Shown here in pieces: positions 7,401 to 14,364 of a DNA stretch of 41,508 nucleotides. The stretch lies in NCBI GenBank assembly GCA_015493615.1, contig WGCV01000003.1:1-41508 (forward strand), written 5' to 3'. Made by a program: the position numbers and the translations under genes. Source of the DNA: Melioribacteraceae bacterium. Its GTDB lineage: Bacteria > Bacteroidota > Ignavibacteria > Ignavibacteriales > Melioribacteraceae. The notes under the pieces were generated by a model that was not told the origin of the DNA, ran no database searches, and saw nothing but the letters and a program-made list of their open reading frames with translations. Position 1 is the stretch's first letter; every line of letters begins with the position of its first letter.

Positions 7401-9170
7401 TCTGCTCCATTCTCCCTGTTCCCGCTGTCGGAACAACCTCATCGATTTATACCAAGCGGTTCTGTCCTCGCTTGTTCCCCAGCGCCAATCGGATACTTTT
7501 GAAATTAAATTCCAAACTTTTTTCCCCATCGCTCCGGCAAGATGCGCCACCGCCGAATCAACGGAAATAATGAGATCCAAATCATTAATAATTTGTGCGG
7601 TATCCAAAAAAGAATGTAACCCGGAAGATAAATCCGTTACGCCGCATTCGTCCAATATTTTCTTTTCATCTTCAGTCGGATCAATTTGAAGCGAAAAAAA
7701 CTCCGTATCCTTTACGACAAAAAGTTTTTTAAAATATTTCAAACTTACCGAGCGCTTAAAATCATACATGTGCTTGCTGTTTCCGCGCCAAGTAATTCCG
7801 ACTTTTATTTTATCCGAAGCCGTTTCACTTAATTTACTATTCTTCGATTTTATTTTAATGTACGGTTCTTCAACTTCGAGCGGAAATTTTCTTAACACGC
7901 TCGGAATACTCATCAAATAAATTTTATAATCTGCATGCAGGTTTTCATCAATTTCGGGCGTAATTTCATGGGCGATTCCGCTTATTTCAAAAAGTTCAAC
8001 GAGAGATTTTCTTGCTTGCAAAATCACATAAGCGCCTCGAGACTTCAGTTCCTTAATATACCGCACAAATTGAATCGCATCCCCCAAACCCTGCTCGGCT
8101 ATTACAAAAATTTTCTTTCCCGTAAGCTCTTCTCCATGCCAATCGGGAATCTCTTTTAACGCAGTTTCTTTTCCCCAAGTTTTAAGGCGCCATTCATATT
8201 CCGAAAGAGCTTTTTCATACTCCTCGATTGTGAAAAGAAGCAGAGAGTAATTAAAATGTGTAACAGCATCATCCGGTTCTTTGCTTAACACTTTTTCATA
8301 AAATTTCTTCGATTTTTCAAAATCACCCAGTTCGTAATAATTCGCCGCAAGATTAACCATCGCATCCAAGTTTTCAGGCTCAAGCTTAAGCACAGACTCA
8401 AGCAGTTCCTTCGATTCTTCAAACTTGCCGATATAATGATAAACTATTCCGAGGTTCGTCATCACTTTCGGCTGGTCCGGTTTTATCCGAAGAGAAGCTT
8501 TATAATATTCTTTGGCTCTTTCCCAATTTTTATCCTCCTTCAAAACATTCCCGTAAGCAAAATTTGCTTCGGGACTTACGGGATTCTCATGCACGCTCTT
8601 TTTATAATATTCCGCTACTTTTTCCGATTCTCCAATCTGCTGATAGCAAAATCCTAAATTATAAAGCGTAAGAAAATTATTGGGACTTACAAGTTCCGCT
8701 TTTTTCAAAAATTCAATAGCCCGCTTCCAGTTTCCATTATCGCGGTTAATTATTCCCAAATTGAAGTTCGCGCTAAAATTCATCGGACGAATTGCAAGCG
8801 CCTCGCCGTAGTAAAATTCGGCGGCTTCTCTTTTCCCCAATTTATAATACAGAGTCCCGAGTTCAACAAACAGCTCCGGATTTCTCGAATCAATATCAAT
8901 TCCCTTTTTAAAATACTCGGCGGCTTTTTCATAACTGTGTAAATCCTCATGCACTACTCCGAGCAGCAGATAAAGCTCGCCGGTTTTCCTAAACCGGGCG
9001 GCTTTTCTTAATGCTTCGGAAGCATGCGCCGAATCTTTTTTGCGAATAGACTCTTTCCCGAGTTCCAAATAATATTCGAAATTTTCTTCGGTTTTGAGTT
9101 TTTCCTTATTAACGATATGTTCTTGTTGTTCTACCAATTCTTGATATTTTTCCTTGCACACAATTTTCAA
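4422..9170 (-). CDS. Giant triple TPR-glycosyltransferase protein, putative flagellin glycosyltransferase
   Basis: This 1,582-residue protein is built of three similar units of about 480 residues. Each unit has a TPR array followed by a GT-B-type domain related to GT9/heptosyltransferase-like TPR proteins. The first motif of each domain is EQGLGDAIQF (near residue 360), EQGLGDSIQF (near 837) and EQGYGDTIQF (near 1322). The second is DSAVAHLAG (near 540), DSSILHIAA (near 1020) and DTAVAHLAG (near 1508). Each unit also has an R-S-[VA]-[DSE] segment and a DWRWG/DWRWT segment. Unit 2 has lost the AHLAG histidine context, so its activity may differ. No signal peptide is present, so it acts in the cytoplasm. 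The likely start is TTG (9168-9170), since a stop codon lies directly before it; no good ribosome-binding site is visible. The gene ends 3 nt before flagellin. O-glycosylation of flagellin is inferred from this linkage. Confidence 0.82.
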   Translation of the reverse strand: MKIVCKEKYQELVEQQEHIVNKEKLKTEENFEYYLELGKESIRKKDSAHASEALRKAARFRKTGELYLLLGVVHEDLHSYEKAAEYFKKGIDIDSRNPELFVELGTLYYKLGKREAAEFYYGEALAIRPMNFSANFNLGIINRDNGNWKRAIEFLKKAELVSPNNFLTLYNLGFCYQQIGESEKVAEYYKKSVHENPVSPEANFAYGNVLKEDKNWERAKEYYKASLRIKPDQPKVMTNLGIVYHYIGKFEESKELLESVLKLEPENLDAMVNLAANYYELGDFEKSKKFYEKVLSKEPDDAVTHFNYSLLLFTIEEYEKALSEYEWRLKTWGKETALKEIPDWHGEELTGKKIFVIAEQGLGDAIQFVRYIKELKSRGAYVILQARKSLVELFEISGIAHEITPEIDENLHADYKIYLMSIPSVLRKFPLEVEEPYIKIKSKNSKLSETASDKIKVGITWRGNSKHMYDFKRSVSLKYFKKLFVVKDTEFFSLQIDPTEDEKKILDECGVTDLSSGLHSFLDTAQIINDLDLIISVDSAVAHLAGAMGKKVWNLISKVSDWRWGTSEDRTAWYKSMRLFRQREQGEWSRVFERISNKLSKTAEKSQRELEQELVLLKLYGVDAYEKGNFDQALIYFERYLDKSPNDEAALLMAGTLEYKRKQFDSAEKFLKSLLQINSGSFDAIEMLSEIYFSKKDFGKAIEYCKVSLEIKETPEILNKLALSLQSLGKYEESEKYLRKLLKYEVVAGYYINYANTLYFLKRFDEAVKYFDKAIELENLIAAHVGKSFAYLARKDFKNGFREYDWAIRSVSDLENPVREWDGTEASGKKILIYTEQGLGDSIQFMRFLPKVKEKGLSITVGTTPGLVPFFENLNCVDKVVLEKEQNYDFSCSIMKLPKILGLEKEEDFALPQNLFAADEKIVREWKEKLDREKLNIAIMWHTDSKTPTNKQRSVDFDSLKKLFANTKADFYLIEKGRDEKLIKKIDENFENVKIINESLWNIASIVKAMDLVISIDSSILHIAASQKIPVWVLLPKYCDWRWTFEGENSYWYPSVKLFRQIEEGDWDNLIDRVSSELENLLKTKEADVIPVTKLLQSAEDLLVTGKYKEAEKLLDRYSEEYENEEEFNFKAGFVKQNLEKNEEALGYYGKVLRSNPANLNAINNAAVALKDLGKYKEAEKLLRISVEASPENFNAYNNLGIIVDATGRFTEAADLFKRALSIKPEYSDAEINLANTLSTLGKDKEALEVIDKLLKREPENVRANFNKSLILFASGNYKDGFKFYEWRRKLPDYLKRYFSKPELNGVPLEGKKILIYDEQGYGDTIQFSRFAKKLSDTGAEVILQTHGSLSALMQNCEGVSKSVPRTSLDDNGIEYDFHLPLLSLPRYLESDFDDCRMEKPYLSVESGKVKSFREDYFSTDKIKVGLVWEGKTPLFNAHRSAELSDFSSIVGLSGYEFYSLQVGEVAERDSAKMNEMGITDLSSAIKDFSDTAAILKNLDFLISIDTAVAHLAGALNVKTFLLLSEKADWRWGRGERTIWYPAIKIFRQSRFGEWEGAINKVLEEMNPRNGVQTITNNKKRS

Positions 9171-9208
9171 TTATCGGGCCAAAATATTTTCCTACTCCTT
9201 TTTGCTCA

Positions 9209-9257
9209 ATTTTCATCTGTTTCCACTATTTTTATCGAATTGAATTCAGATGAAAAT
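9209..9257. promoter_or_regulatory. 11-bp inverted repeat between divergent glycosyltransferase genes
   Basis: ATTTTCATCTG (9209-9219) and CAGATGAAAAT (9247-9257) are a perfect inverted pair with a 27-nt spacer. The spacer contains TTCGATAA on the minus strand, which resembles a sigma-28 -10 element but has no good -35. The position between two divergent genes suits an operator or a hairpin in the leader of the 4422-9170 gene. The function is not known. Confidence 0.5.
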
Positions 9258-9447
9258 ATCTGTTTGAAAATTTAACATTTGAACAGCTGGTTAATATTCT
9301 ACACTTTTTAGTAACAAACTCTGAATACTAACCGGAATCAAACTTTTTTTTGGTATTTTTTTTGATGTTATTACTTTTATATGTGAATAACTTTTTTATA
9401 CATCTAATGACAATTATTATTAAAATTATTTTATCCGGAGTCTCTGA

Positions 9448-11481
9448 ATGAAAAAGATCTGGCTTTACTATGTTTCATATCCCGCAACGACCGCAGTTTA
9501 TTTTGAAAAAGCTTTTAGGAAAAAATATGATGTTACTACAATCGGTCCTCAGTTGCCGCAGGAGTACATAACAAAGTGGAAACTTGAAAACTTAAAACAA
9601 CCGATTTTGCCTCAGAACATTCCGACCGATTTTGAACCGGACATACTTGAAATATATAATAACACGCCCGTCCACAAACAACCGGAGGTTTTTATCTGGA
9701 TTGAATCGGTGGGAAGACTTGTACCTCGAAATACCAAACAGCTTCCTGTTCCCACGGCATGTTATCTTATTGACAGCCACCTTCATTTAAGCGACCATGT
9801 TGAACTGGCGAAAAATTTTGACTTTGTTTTTATCGCCCAAAAAGAGTATTTAAATGATTTTATTAATGCAGGCAACAAAAAAGTTTTCTGGCTGCCTCTC
9901 GGCGCCGATCCGGAAATTCATGACAAATTTTCCGAAAACAGAATTCATGATGTTGGGTTTGTCGGTTCGCTTGTCGGCAATCAGCGGAGAGCTCAACTGT
10001 TAGAGTATTTAAAATCAAATTTTGATTTTTATTACGAGAGAGCTTTCCTGAAAGAAATGTCAAAAGTATTTTCTGAATCAAAAATCGTATTTAATAACGC
10101 TGTCCGGAATGATTTGAATATGCGTTTTTTCGAAGTAATGTCCACCGGCTCGCTTCTTCTTTCCGATATGACAACCAAGAGCGGACAGGACGAATTATTT
10201 GTTCCGAATGAAGATTACGCCCTTTACGACGAAGATGTAAATATAGGAAACGTAATTAATTTTTACCTTGAAAATGACGAATTGCGCGAGGCGATTGCCA
10301 AACGGGGAATGGAGCTGGTACGGAACGCACATAAATATTCCGACAGAGCCGAGGAAATGCTCGCCGTAATTTCGGGCGAGAAAAATTCGACATCAACAGC
10401 CGAAGAACTACGAAAAAAATCGGTTAAGTTTACATCCGTAAAAACGTCGCGGATAAATAAATTAAAACGAAGTTTTGTAATTCCCGTGATTGATTACGCC
10501 CCCGCAAGTCAGTACAATATAAAAACGCTGTTAGACGATTTGGAAAAAATCGAGGGAGAAGTAATTGTCGTCTTTAATTCCGAAGAAGTGGCAAATGAAA
10601 TAAAAGACGATCCGCGAATAGATTACTACGCCGTAATGAAAAAGAATGTAGGCGTTGCACGTGCGTGGAACATCGGCTTGAACATTGCTCGTACTCCGAT
10701 TGTTTTTATCGTTAACTCTGATGTCCATGTTGAAAAAAACGCTATTATAAATTTTGAGCAAGCCCTTATTTCACAACCCAAAGCCGCGATGGTAGGACCG
10801 CAAGGTTCTTTCTTCCATTTTGATAAACTTGCCGACCTTCATTATTTCGATAAGAATAAATTCGATAAAATTCAGGAAGTCGATGCCGTTTCAGGATTTC
10901 TTTTCGCGGTAAGGAAAAAATATTTCGATGAAAACAATCTTAAATTTGAGAACGCTTTTACTCCCTGTTACTTTGAAGAGTGGGATATCGGATTGCAGAT
11001 AAAAAGAGCCGGACTGGCAAGCTACATTGTTCCTTCATTTGATTACGACCACGAGTGGAGCGGGAGTATTCGCTCGATGAGAAAAATCAGCTATTACGAC
11101 AAGTCGGAAACCGCCGTGGAAATACACGCGAGAAATTCAGAGATACTTAAGAAAAAATGGGAAAAGATTGTTGAAAAAGATAACTCGTTAAAGCGCCTGC
11201 TTATCAGCGATTGGGTTAACTGGGCTTTATTTTTAAGCAAACAGGCAATTGAAATGCAAAACTTTGAACCGGCTGAAAAAATATTCAGGCAAATTATCGA
11301 ACTCTATCCCGAGCTGGAAGTGGGCTATAAAAACTTAGGTTTTCTCTATTTTATCGAGAAGAAGTTCGACATTGCCTTACCGCTCCTTAAAAAAGCGGGC
11401 GAATTAAATCCGGACGACGAAGCAGTGAAAACTTATCTCGAAAAGACAAAATCCGAGATAGAGAGCAGACTGAAAAATTAA
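9448..11481 (+). CDS. GT-B / GT-A / TPR fusion glycosyltransferase
   Basis: This 677-residue cytoplasmic protein has three parts. Residues 1 to about 310 resemble CgeB/DUF3880-type GT-B enzymes (WIESVGRLVPRN, then a WLPLGADPEIHD segment and RFFEVMSTGSLLLSD). Residues about 345-590 form a GT2 family GT-A domain (NVGVARAWNIGL, FIVNSDVHVE as the nucleotide-sugar/metal motif near residue 423, YFEEWDIGLQI near 509). The C-terminus has about two TPRs. GGAG lies 8 nt before the ATG. It is divergent from the triple TPR-glycosyltransferase and probably extends the same glycan on flagellin, or builds a surface glycan. The fusion of two unrelated catalytic folds suggests two successive sugar additions by one polypeptide. 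The acceptor is unknown. Confidence 0.8.
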   Translation: MKKIWLYYVSYPATTAVYFEKAFRKKYDVTTIGPQLPQEYITKWKLENLKQPILPQNIPTDFEPDILEIYNNTPVHKQPEVFIWIESVGRLVPRNTKQLPVPTACYLIDSHLHLSDHVELAKNFDFVFIAQKEYLNDFINAGNKKVFWLPLGADPEIHDKFSENRIHDVGFVGSLVGNQRRAQLLEYLKSNFDFYYERAFLKEMSKVFSESKIVFNNAVRNDLNMRFFEVMSTGSLLLSDMTTKSGQDELFVPNEDYALYDEDVNIGNVINFYLENDELREAIAKRGMELVRNAHKYSDRAEEMLAVISGEKNSTSTAEELRKKSVKFTSVKTSRINKLKRSFVIPVIDYAPASQYNIKTLLDDLEKIEGEVIVVFNSEEVANEIKDDPRIDYYAVMKKNVGVARAWNIGLNIARTPIVFIVNSDVHVEKNAIINFEQALISQPKAAMVGPQGSFFHFDKLADLHYFDKNKFDKIQEVDAVSGFLFAVRKKYFDENNLKFENAFTPCYFEEWDIGLQIKRAGLASYIVPSFDYDHEWSGSIRSMRKISYYDKSETAVEIHARNSEILKKKWEKIVEKDNSLKRLLISDWVNWALFLSKQAIEMQNFEPAEKIFRQIIELYPELEVGYKNLGFLYFIEKKFDIALPLLKKAGELNPDDEAVKTYLEKTKSEIESRLKN

Positions 11482-11492
11482 AGGAAGAGTTA

Positions 11493-11671
11493 ATAGAAAA
11501 AGGCTTTGCATAACCCCGAAATTTGTCATTCTGAATGAAGCGAAGCGGAATGAAGAATCTCAAAACCGGTAATAGTACCGAATTTAGAGATATTTCGGAT
11601 GGCTCATACTCCTCCGCCTTGGCGGATTGGCGGACTCAATATGACAATTTCAGGTTTTGCAAAGGTCTCTA
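11493..11671. repeat. Dispersed MITE-like repeat, copy A
   Basis: The element begins TAGAAAAAGGCTTTGCATAAC and ends with GTTTTGCAAAGGTCTCTA, an imperfect terminal inverted repeat. Inside are TGTCATTCTGAATGAAG, GAAGAATCTCA, ACCGAATTTAGAGATATTTC and the palindrome TCCGCCTTGGCGGA. Related copies lie at 14097-14301 (split), 15286-15696 and 22941-23091. It contains no coding potential. Internal GTCATTCTGA...GAAGAATCTC segments are of a type common in intergenic regions of many Bacteroidota-related genomes. Confidence 0.8.
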
Positions 11672-11680
11672 GAAGGCTTT

Positions 11681-11744
11681 GCAAAACGAACTTGCTATGA
11701 GTAGTAGCGTTTTTCAGCTATTGCTTATAGCTTTTGTTATGGGC
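11681..11744 (-). repeat. Short attC-like hairpin at the 3' end of the AbiE-type module
   Basis: On the minus strand this 64-nt stretch starts GCCCATAAC, overlapping the stop of the broken third gene, and ends GTTTTGC. Between them GCTAT (11727-11731) pairs with ATAGC (11694-11698), and the next nine bases (11717-11725) pair at 7 of 9 positions with 11700-11708 around an 8-nt loop. The bases between the outer ends and the first stem are unpaired. This is the layout of an integron attC site (R'' box, unpaired spacer, L stem, terminal loop, R' box), and the length is typical. The core is GTTTTGC rather than the consensus GTTRRRY. The call is structural inference. Confidence 0.5.
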
Positions 11745-12133
11745 TGGGTTTTCTCACAAATTCATCAATTATCTCAATTAATTTATTTGGCGTTAATAAG
11801 TCTTTTGGATTACTCCCAACACAATGCGGAATATATATATCATTTTCTAATTCAGAAATTATATTTGCTTTTTTATTTCCCTTACCGGAATGATGGAATA
11901 TTTGTCATGTGATAATTACGGAATATTTACTTTTGCCCTTATGTAAAGAGCGCAATACATTACTATTTTGTAATTTCTTTTTGTTGAAAAAATCAATATT
12001 CCAGTTAGTAGTATTAATTCCGATTTTTTCAAAATATTTATTTAGCTCTTTCCAAATTTGTGATATTTCCGAAACTTCACCTAAAACACAAATATTAAAC
12101 GGGAGTTTTATCTTTATATTTGTTTTTTGCCAT
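11737..12133 (-). pseudogene. Broken third gene of the AbiE-type module
   Basis: A coherent minus-strand reading frame of about 131 residues follows the toxin gene but carries two lesions. The ATG at 12131-12133 is one base out of frame with the main frame across a run of six A, and an in-frame TGA lies at 11905-11907. Before the TGA the frame reads segments such as LPFNICVLGEVSEISQIWKE and SNVLRSLHKGKSKYSVIIT. After it come IFHHSGKGNKKANIISELEN and KLIEIIDEFVRKPSP, then TAA at 11737-11739. The conserved look of both halves and the glycine-like site of the TGA (GGA to TGA would need one change) argue for recent decay. I do not recognise the family. Confidence 0.65.
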
Positions 12134-12142
12134 TTAGTTTTC

Positions 12143-13207
12143 TTATGTTTTCAGTTCATAAATTTTATACCAATAGAAAAATGCTTCGGGATTCGATTTC
12201 TTTAATTTGTTAAGTTTGTTATTAATTGGCTTATCAAGTAGCCAATTTTTCATTTGTAGTGGTTTACTATATTTTTCAATTTTACCGGCATCGTGTTTAA
12301 TCAATGTTGCAAGATAAGCTGCTTTTGATGCTGCAATAATTGCTTTATCAATATTAAAACTCTCAGAAAAAATAAAAGATTTAATCCTTTGTATTCCTAA
12401 TTGTAGTTGTTCAAAGTCTCCCTTTCCGTCAATTCCTCTACTTGCAATTGTTAATGCTGTCTGGAAGATGTCTTCGGTTACATCTTCTACGCTAAGGTCA
12501 TTTTCACTTCTGTAATTCAATTCAGTTTTTGTAAAGAGTGAAAAAGTAGATTTAATAATTTTCAGATTTTCAACTTTATCGAATAAATTACCAATATCGT
12601 AAAGTTGTTTAATTATTTCCATACTCATACTATGTTCATTTCTGAAATATGGAATTCCGGTTGTGTTAGGTGCAAAAGCAGTGAGCTTGTCACCAAGCAT
12701 ATCTTCAAGCGATGGAACGTTTACCAGCAACGGTTCGTCTATTATTTGAACAAACTTTGAATCAATGGGGAGTTGAATAATATTTTGATAATTGGCTTCT
12801 TCAAATAAAATATCTAACAAAACGTAATCTTCTTCTTTATTGGTTTCGTAAGAGGGAGTATAAAAAAACTTGTAATGAGATTTGGTAATCTGAGTTGTGA
12901 AATATCTCTCTTGTAATTCTTTACGTGAAAACCCTTGTTCTCGAACAAGTTCTTCTAATAAAGCATCTAATTCTTTTGTTTCTTCAGGTAAAATTATATC
13001 AATATCAATTGAAAGTCTTTTAGTGGAATTAAAATGAAGCATCAATGCAGTACCGCCCTTAAATGTAAATTCAACCTTTTGTTTAACAAGTCCCTCAAGC
13101 AACAAAAGAGCACGAATAACTTTTTCAATCAGAATTTTATCAGCATTTTTGTTCTCTTTAGAAACCTTGCTAATCCACTCATTTGTTATTTCTTTTTGAT
13201 TTATCAT
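12143..13207 (-). CDS. AbiEii/AbiGii-type nucleotidyltransferase toxin
   Basis: This 354-residue protein carries the nucleotidyltransferase signature of AbiEii toxins. FTFKGGTALMLHF (near residues 47-59) is the GG-[ST]-A-L motif, and RLSIDIDIILP (near 64-75) gives the paired catalytic aspartates. LEDMLGDKLTAFAPNTTGIP near residue 170 is the conserved downstream block with the catalytic-site lysine. AbiEii toxins of type IV toxin-antitoxin systems transfer nucleotides to tRNA or related targets, slow growth and can abort phage infection. The cognate antitoxin gene lies 17 nt upstream on the same strand, and a broken third gene begins about 10 nt after the stop. All catalytic motifs look intact. 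Confidence 0.88.
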   Translation of the reverse strand: MINQKEITNEWISKVSKENKNADKILIEKVIRALLLLEGLVKQKVEFTFKGGTALMLHFNSTKRLSIDIDIILPEETKELDALLEELVREQGFSRKELQERYFTTQITKSHYKFFYTPSYETNKEEDYVLLDILFEEANYQNIIQLPIDSKFVQIIDEPLLVNVPSLEDMLGDKLTAFAPNTTGIPYFRNEHSMSMEIIKQLYDIGNLFDKVENLKIIKSTFSLFTKTELNYRSENDLSVEDVTEDIFQTALTIASRGIDGKGDFEQLQLGIQRIKSFIFSESFNIDKAIIAASKAAYLATLIKHDAGKIEKYSKPLQMKNWLLDKPINNKLNKLKKSNPEAFFYWYKIYELKT

Positions 13208-13224
13208 ATTCTATATTTCGGCAG

Positions 13225-13968
13225 TTAAGTTTCTTTGTTGCCGTTAATTAGTTTTAAATAATTTATAAGTTGGCTCTTTTTCCCCCGCCTATTAGCGTAT
13301 CTTAATAGTTTGTTTTCGTTAATAACATATTTGTTATAGGCATTGGAGAAAATTGTTTTCATTTCGTTTCCTTTATAGGCAGTAAAAATAATTTCATCAC
13401 AGAAAATATCAACCAACATTTTTTCTAATGTAACAGTATTGAGGTTTTTAATTGTTTGTACGGGAGCTTCTGATATTAATGGTTTAACAATAAAAAAATT
13501 GTTTTCACTTAATGCATAATTTTCAAAAACTTCTTGTGTAGGATTAATAAAAACCGAATAATTTCTATCTTTCAAAAAATGGAAAATAGATTCTACAGAA
13601 TCCTTCTCTGCTTCAATTAGGAAAAATGTTTTGTTAGTCTGATGAATTGTAAATTCGTTTAGAAGAGAGGAACTCCACAAACAAAATGTGGAAAACGGAA
13701 AATTCTTTTTTAGCTTAGAATTGATATTTTTTAATTTTTGAGAAATATCAGGTAGATAATTGGGTCTGACTTTTAATGTGTATTTACCTCTTCCGATTCT
13801 ATGAATAATTCCATTTTGAATTAATGAATAGATTCTCCAATGAATAGTAGTTTTTTTAATATCAGGCTCAAAAATCTTATAAAACCGAATAATATCTTTT
13901 GTATTAAAACTACCTTTGTTTTCGAAGCGAGATTTTATTTTTTCAATATGTAATTTGCCACTTGCGAT
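13225..13968 (-). CDS. AbiEi-type antitoxin with N-terminal winged helix; start codon non-standard
   Basis: The frame is open from the stop at 13981-13983 down to 13225. Its N-terminal part reads KSRFENKGSFNTKDIIRFY, then TTIHWRIYSLIQNGIIHRIG and RGKYTLK, a winged helix-turn-helix as in AbiEi/DUF6577-type antitoxins that repress their own operon. The C-terminal half (from about residue 95) is the antitoxin domain seen beside AbiEii toxins. No ATG, GTG or TTG lies in frame before the winged helix. The candidates are ATC (13966-13968, behind GGTGG) or ATT (13945-13947); the first TTG (13678-13680) would delete the DNA-binding domain. Either a rare start is used or the start has been mutated. 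The longest coordinates are given. Confidence 0.75.
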   Translation of the reverse strand: MASGKLHIEKIKSRFENKGSFNTKDIIRFYKIFEPDIKKTTIHWRIYSLIQNGIIHRIGRGKYTLKVRPNYLPDISQKLKNINSKLKKNFPFSTFCLWSSSLLNEFTIHQTNKTFFLIEAEKDSVESIFHFLKDRNYSVFINPTQEVFENYALSENNFFIVKPLISEAPVQTIKNLNTVTLEKMLVDIFCDEIIFTAYKGNEMKTIFSNAYNKYVINENKLLRYANRRGKKSQLINYLKLINGNKET

Positions 13969-14096
13969 AAAACCACCAAATTATTTATACAAAAATAGCA
14001 AACTATACAATGGCAGCAAAGAATAATATTTGCCAAAAATTAGAGATTTTGTTTTATTAGACGAGAGTAGTATTTCTGTTGCTCTTCAACCTTGCC

Positions 14097-14301
14097 CATA
14101 ACTCCGTAATATGTCGCCCCAACAAAAAGCGGTCGGGTTAAATTCTGAATGGAGCAAAGCGGAATCCGCCAAGGCGGAAGAATCTCAGAACCGGTGATTA
14201 TACCGAATTTCGAGATATTTCGGACGACTTACACTCCTCCGACTTGGCGGATTGGCGAACTCAGTATGACAATTTTAGGTTTTGTTTTGCAAAAGTTTCT
14301 A
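14097..14301. repeat. Dispersed MITE-like repeat, copy B (right part of a split copy)
   Basis: This segment holds ATAACTCCGTAATATGTC, AGCGGAATCCGCCAAGGCGG, a second copy of ACCGAATTTCGAGATATTTC and the right end TTTTGCAAAAGTTTCTA. Its left end (TAGAAGGCTTTGCA) lies 2.4 kb away at 11670-11683, beyond the AbiE-type module. The bases between 13984 and 14097 hold only AT-rich DNA upstream of the antitoxin gene, with no gene seen. The few open frames across the repeat are chance. Confidence 0.75.
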
Positions 14302-14364
14302 ATAATCACCTTGTTATTATTGAATATAATTATTAAACTGATGATTATTAATTAAGGAACTTTT

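Larger units (their letters stand above)
11684..14101 (-). mobile_element. AbiE-type module inserted in a dispersed repeat, cassette-like
   Basis: The repeat text TAGAAGGCTTTGCA stops at 11683 and resumes as CATAACTCCGTAATATGTC at 14097. In the intact copy at 22941 these two pieces are contiguous. The inserted 2.4 kb reads on the minus strand as antitoxin, toxin, broken third gene. Its own ends are complementary: GTTATGGGC (14094-14102, minus) and GCCCATAAC (11736-11744, minus), followed by the attC-like hairpin. This is what insertion of an integron-type cassette at a secondary GTTATGC-like core would leave. It is more AT-rich than the flanking genes. No integrase gene is present in the window. 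Confidence 0.5.

Noticed and set aside
9171-9200. Sigma-28 promoter at the start of the triple glycosyltransferase gene (CCCGATAA at 9171-9178)
   Set aside because: The -35 position reads GAGTAGGA, and the -10 would overlap the start codon. It is probably chance.
11679-12205. Two plus-strand open frames (77 and 98 residues) over the AbiE-type module
   Set aside because: They have no ribosome-binding sites and lie opposite a coherent, though broken, minus-strand reading frame.
14149-14355. 68-residue plus-strand frame
   Set aside because: It lies wholly in repeat copy B; its translation follows the repeat and has no protein-like features.
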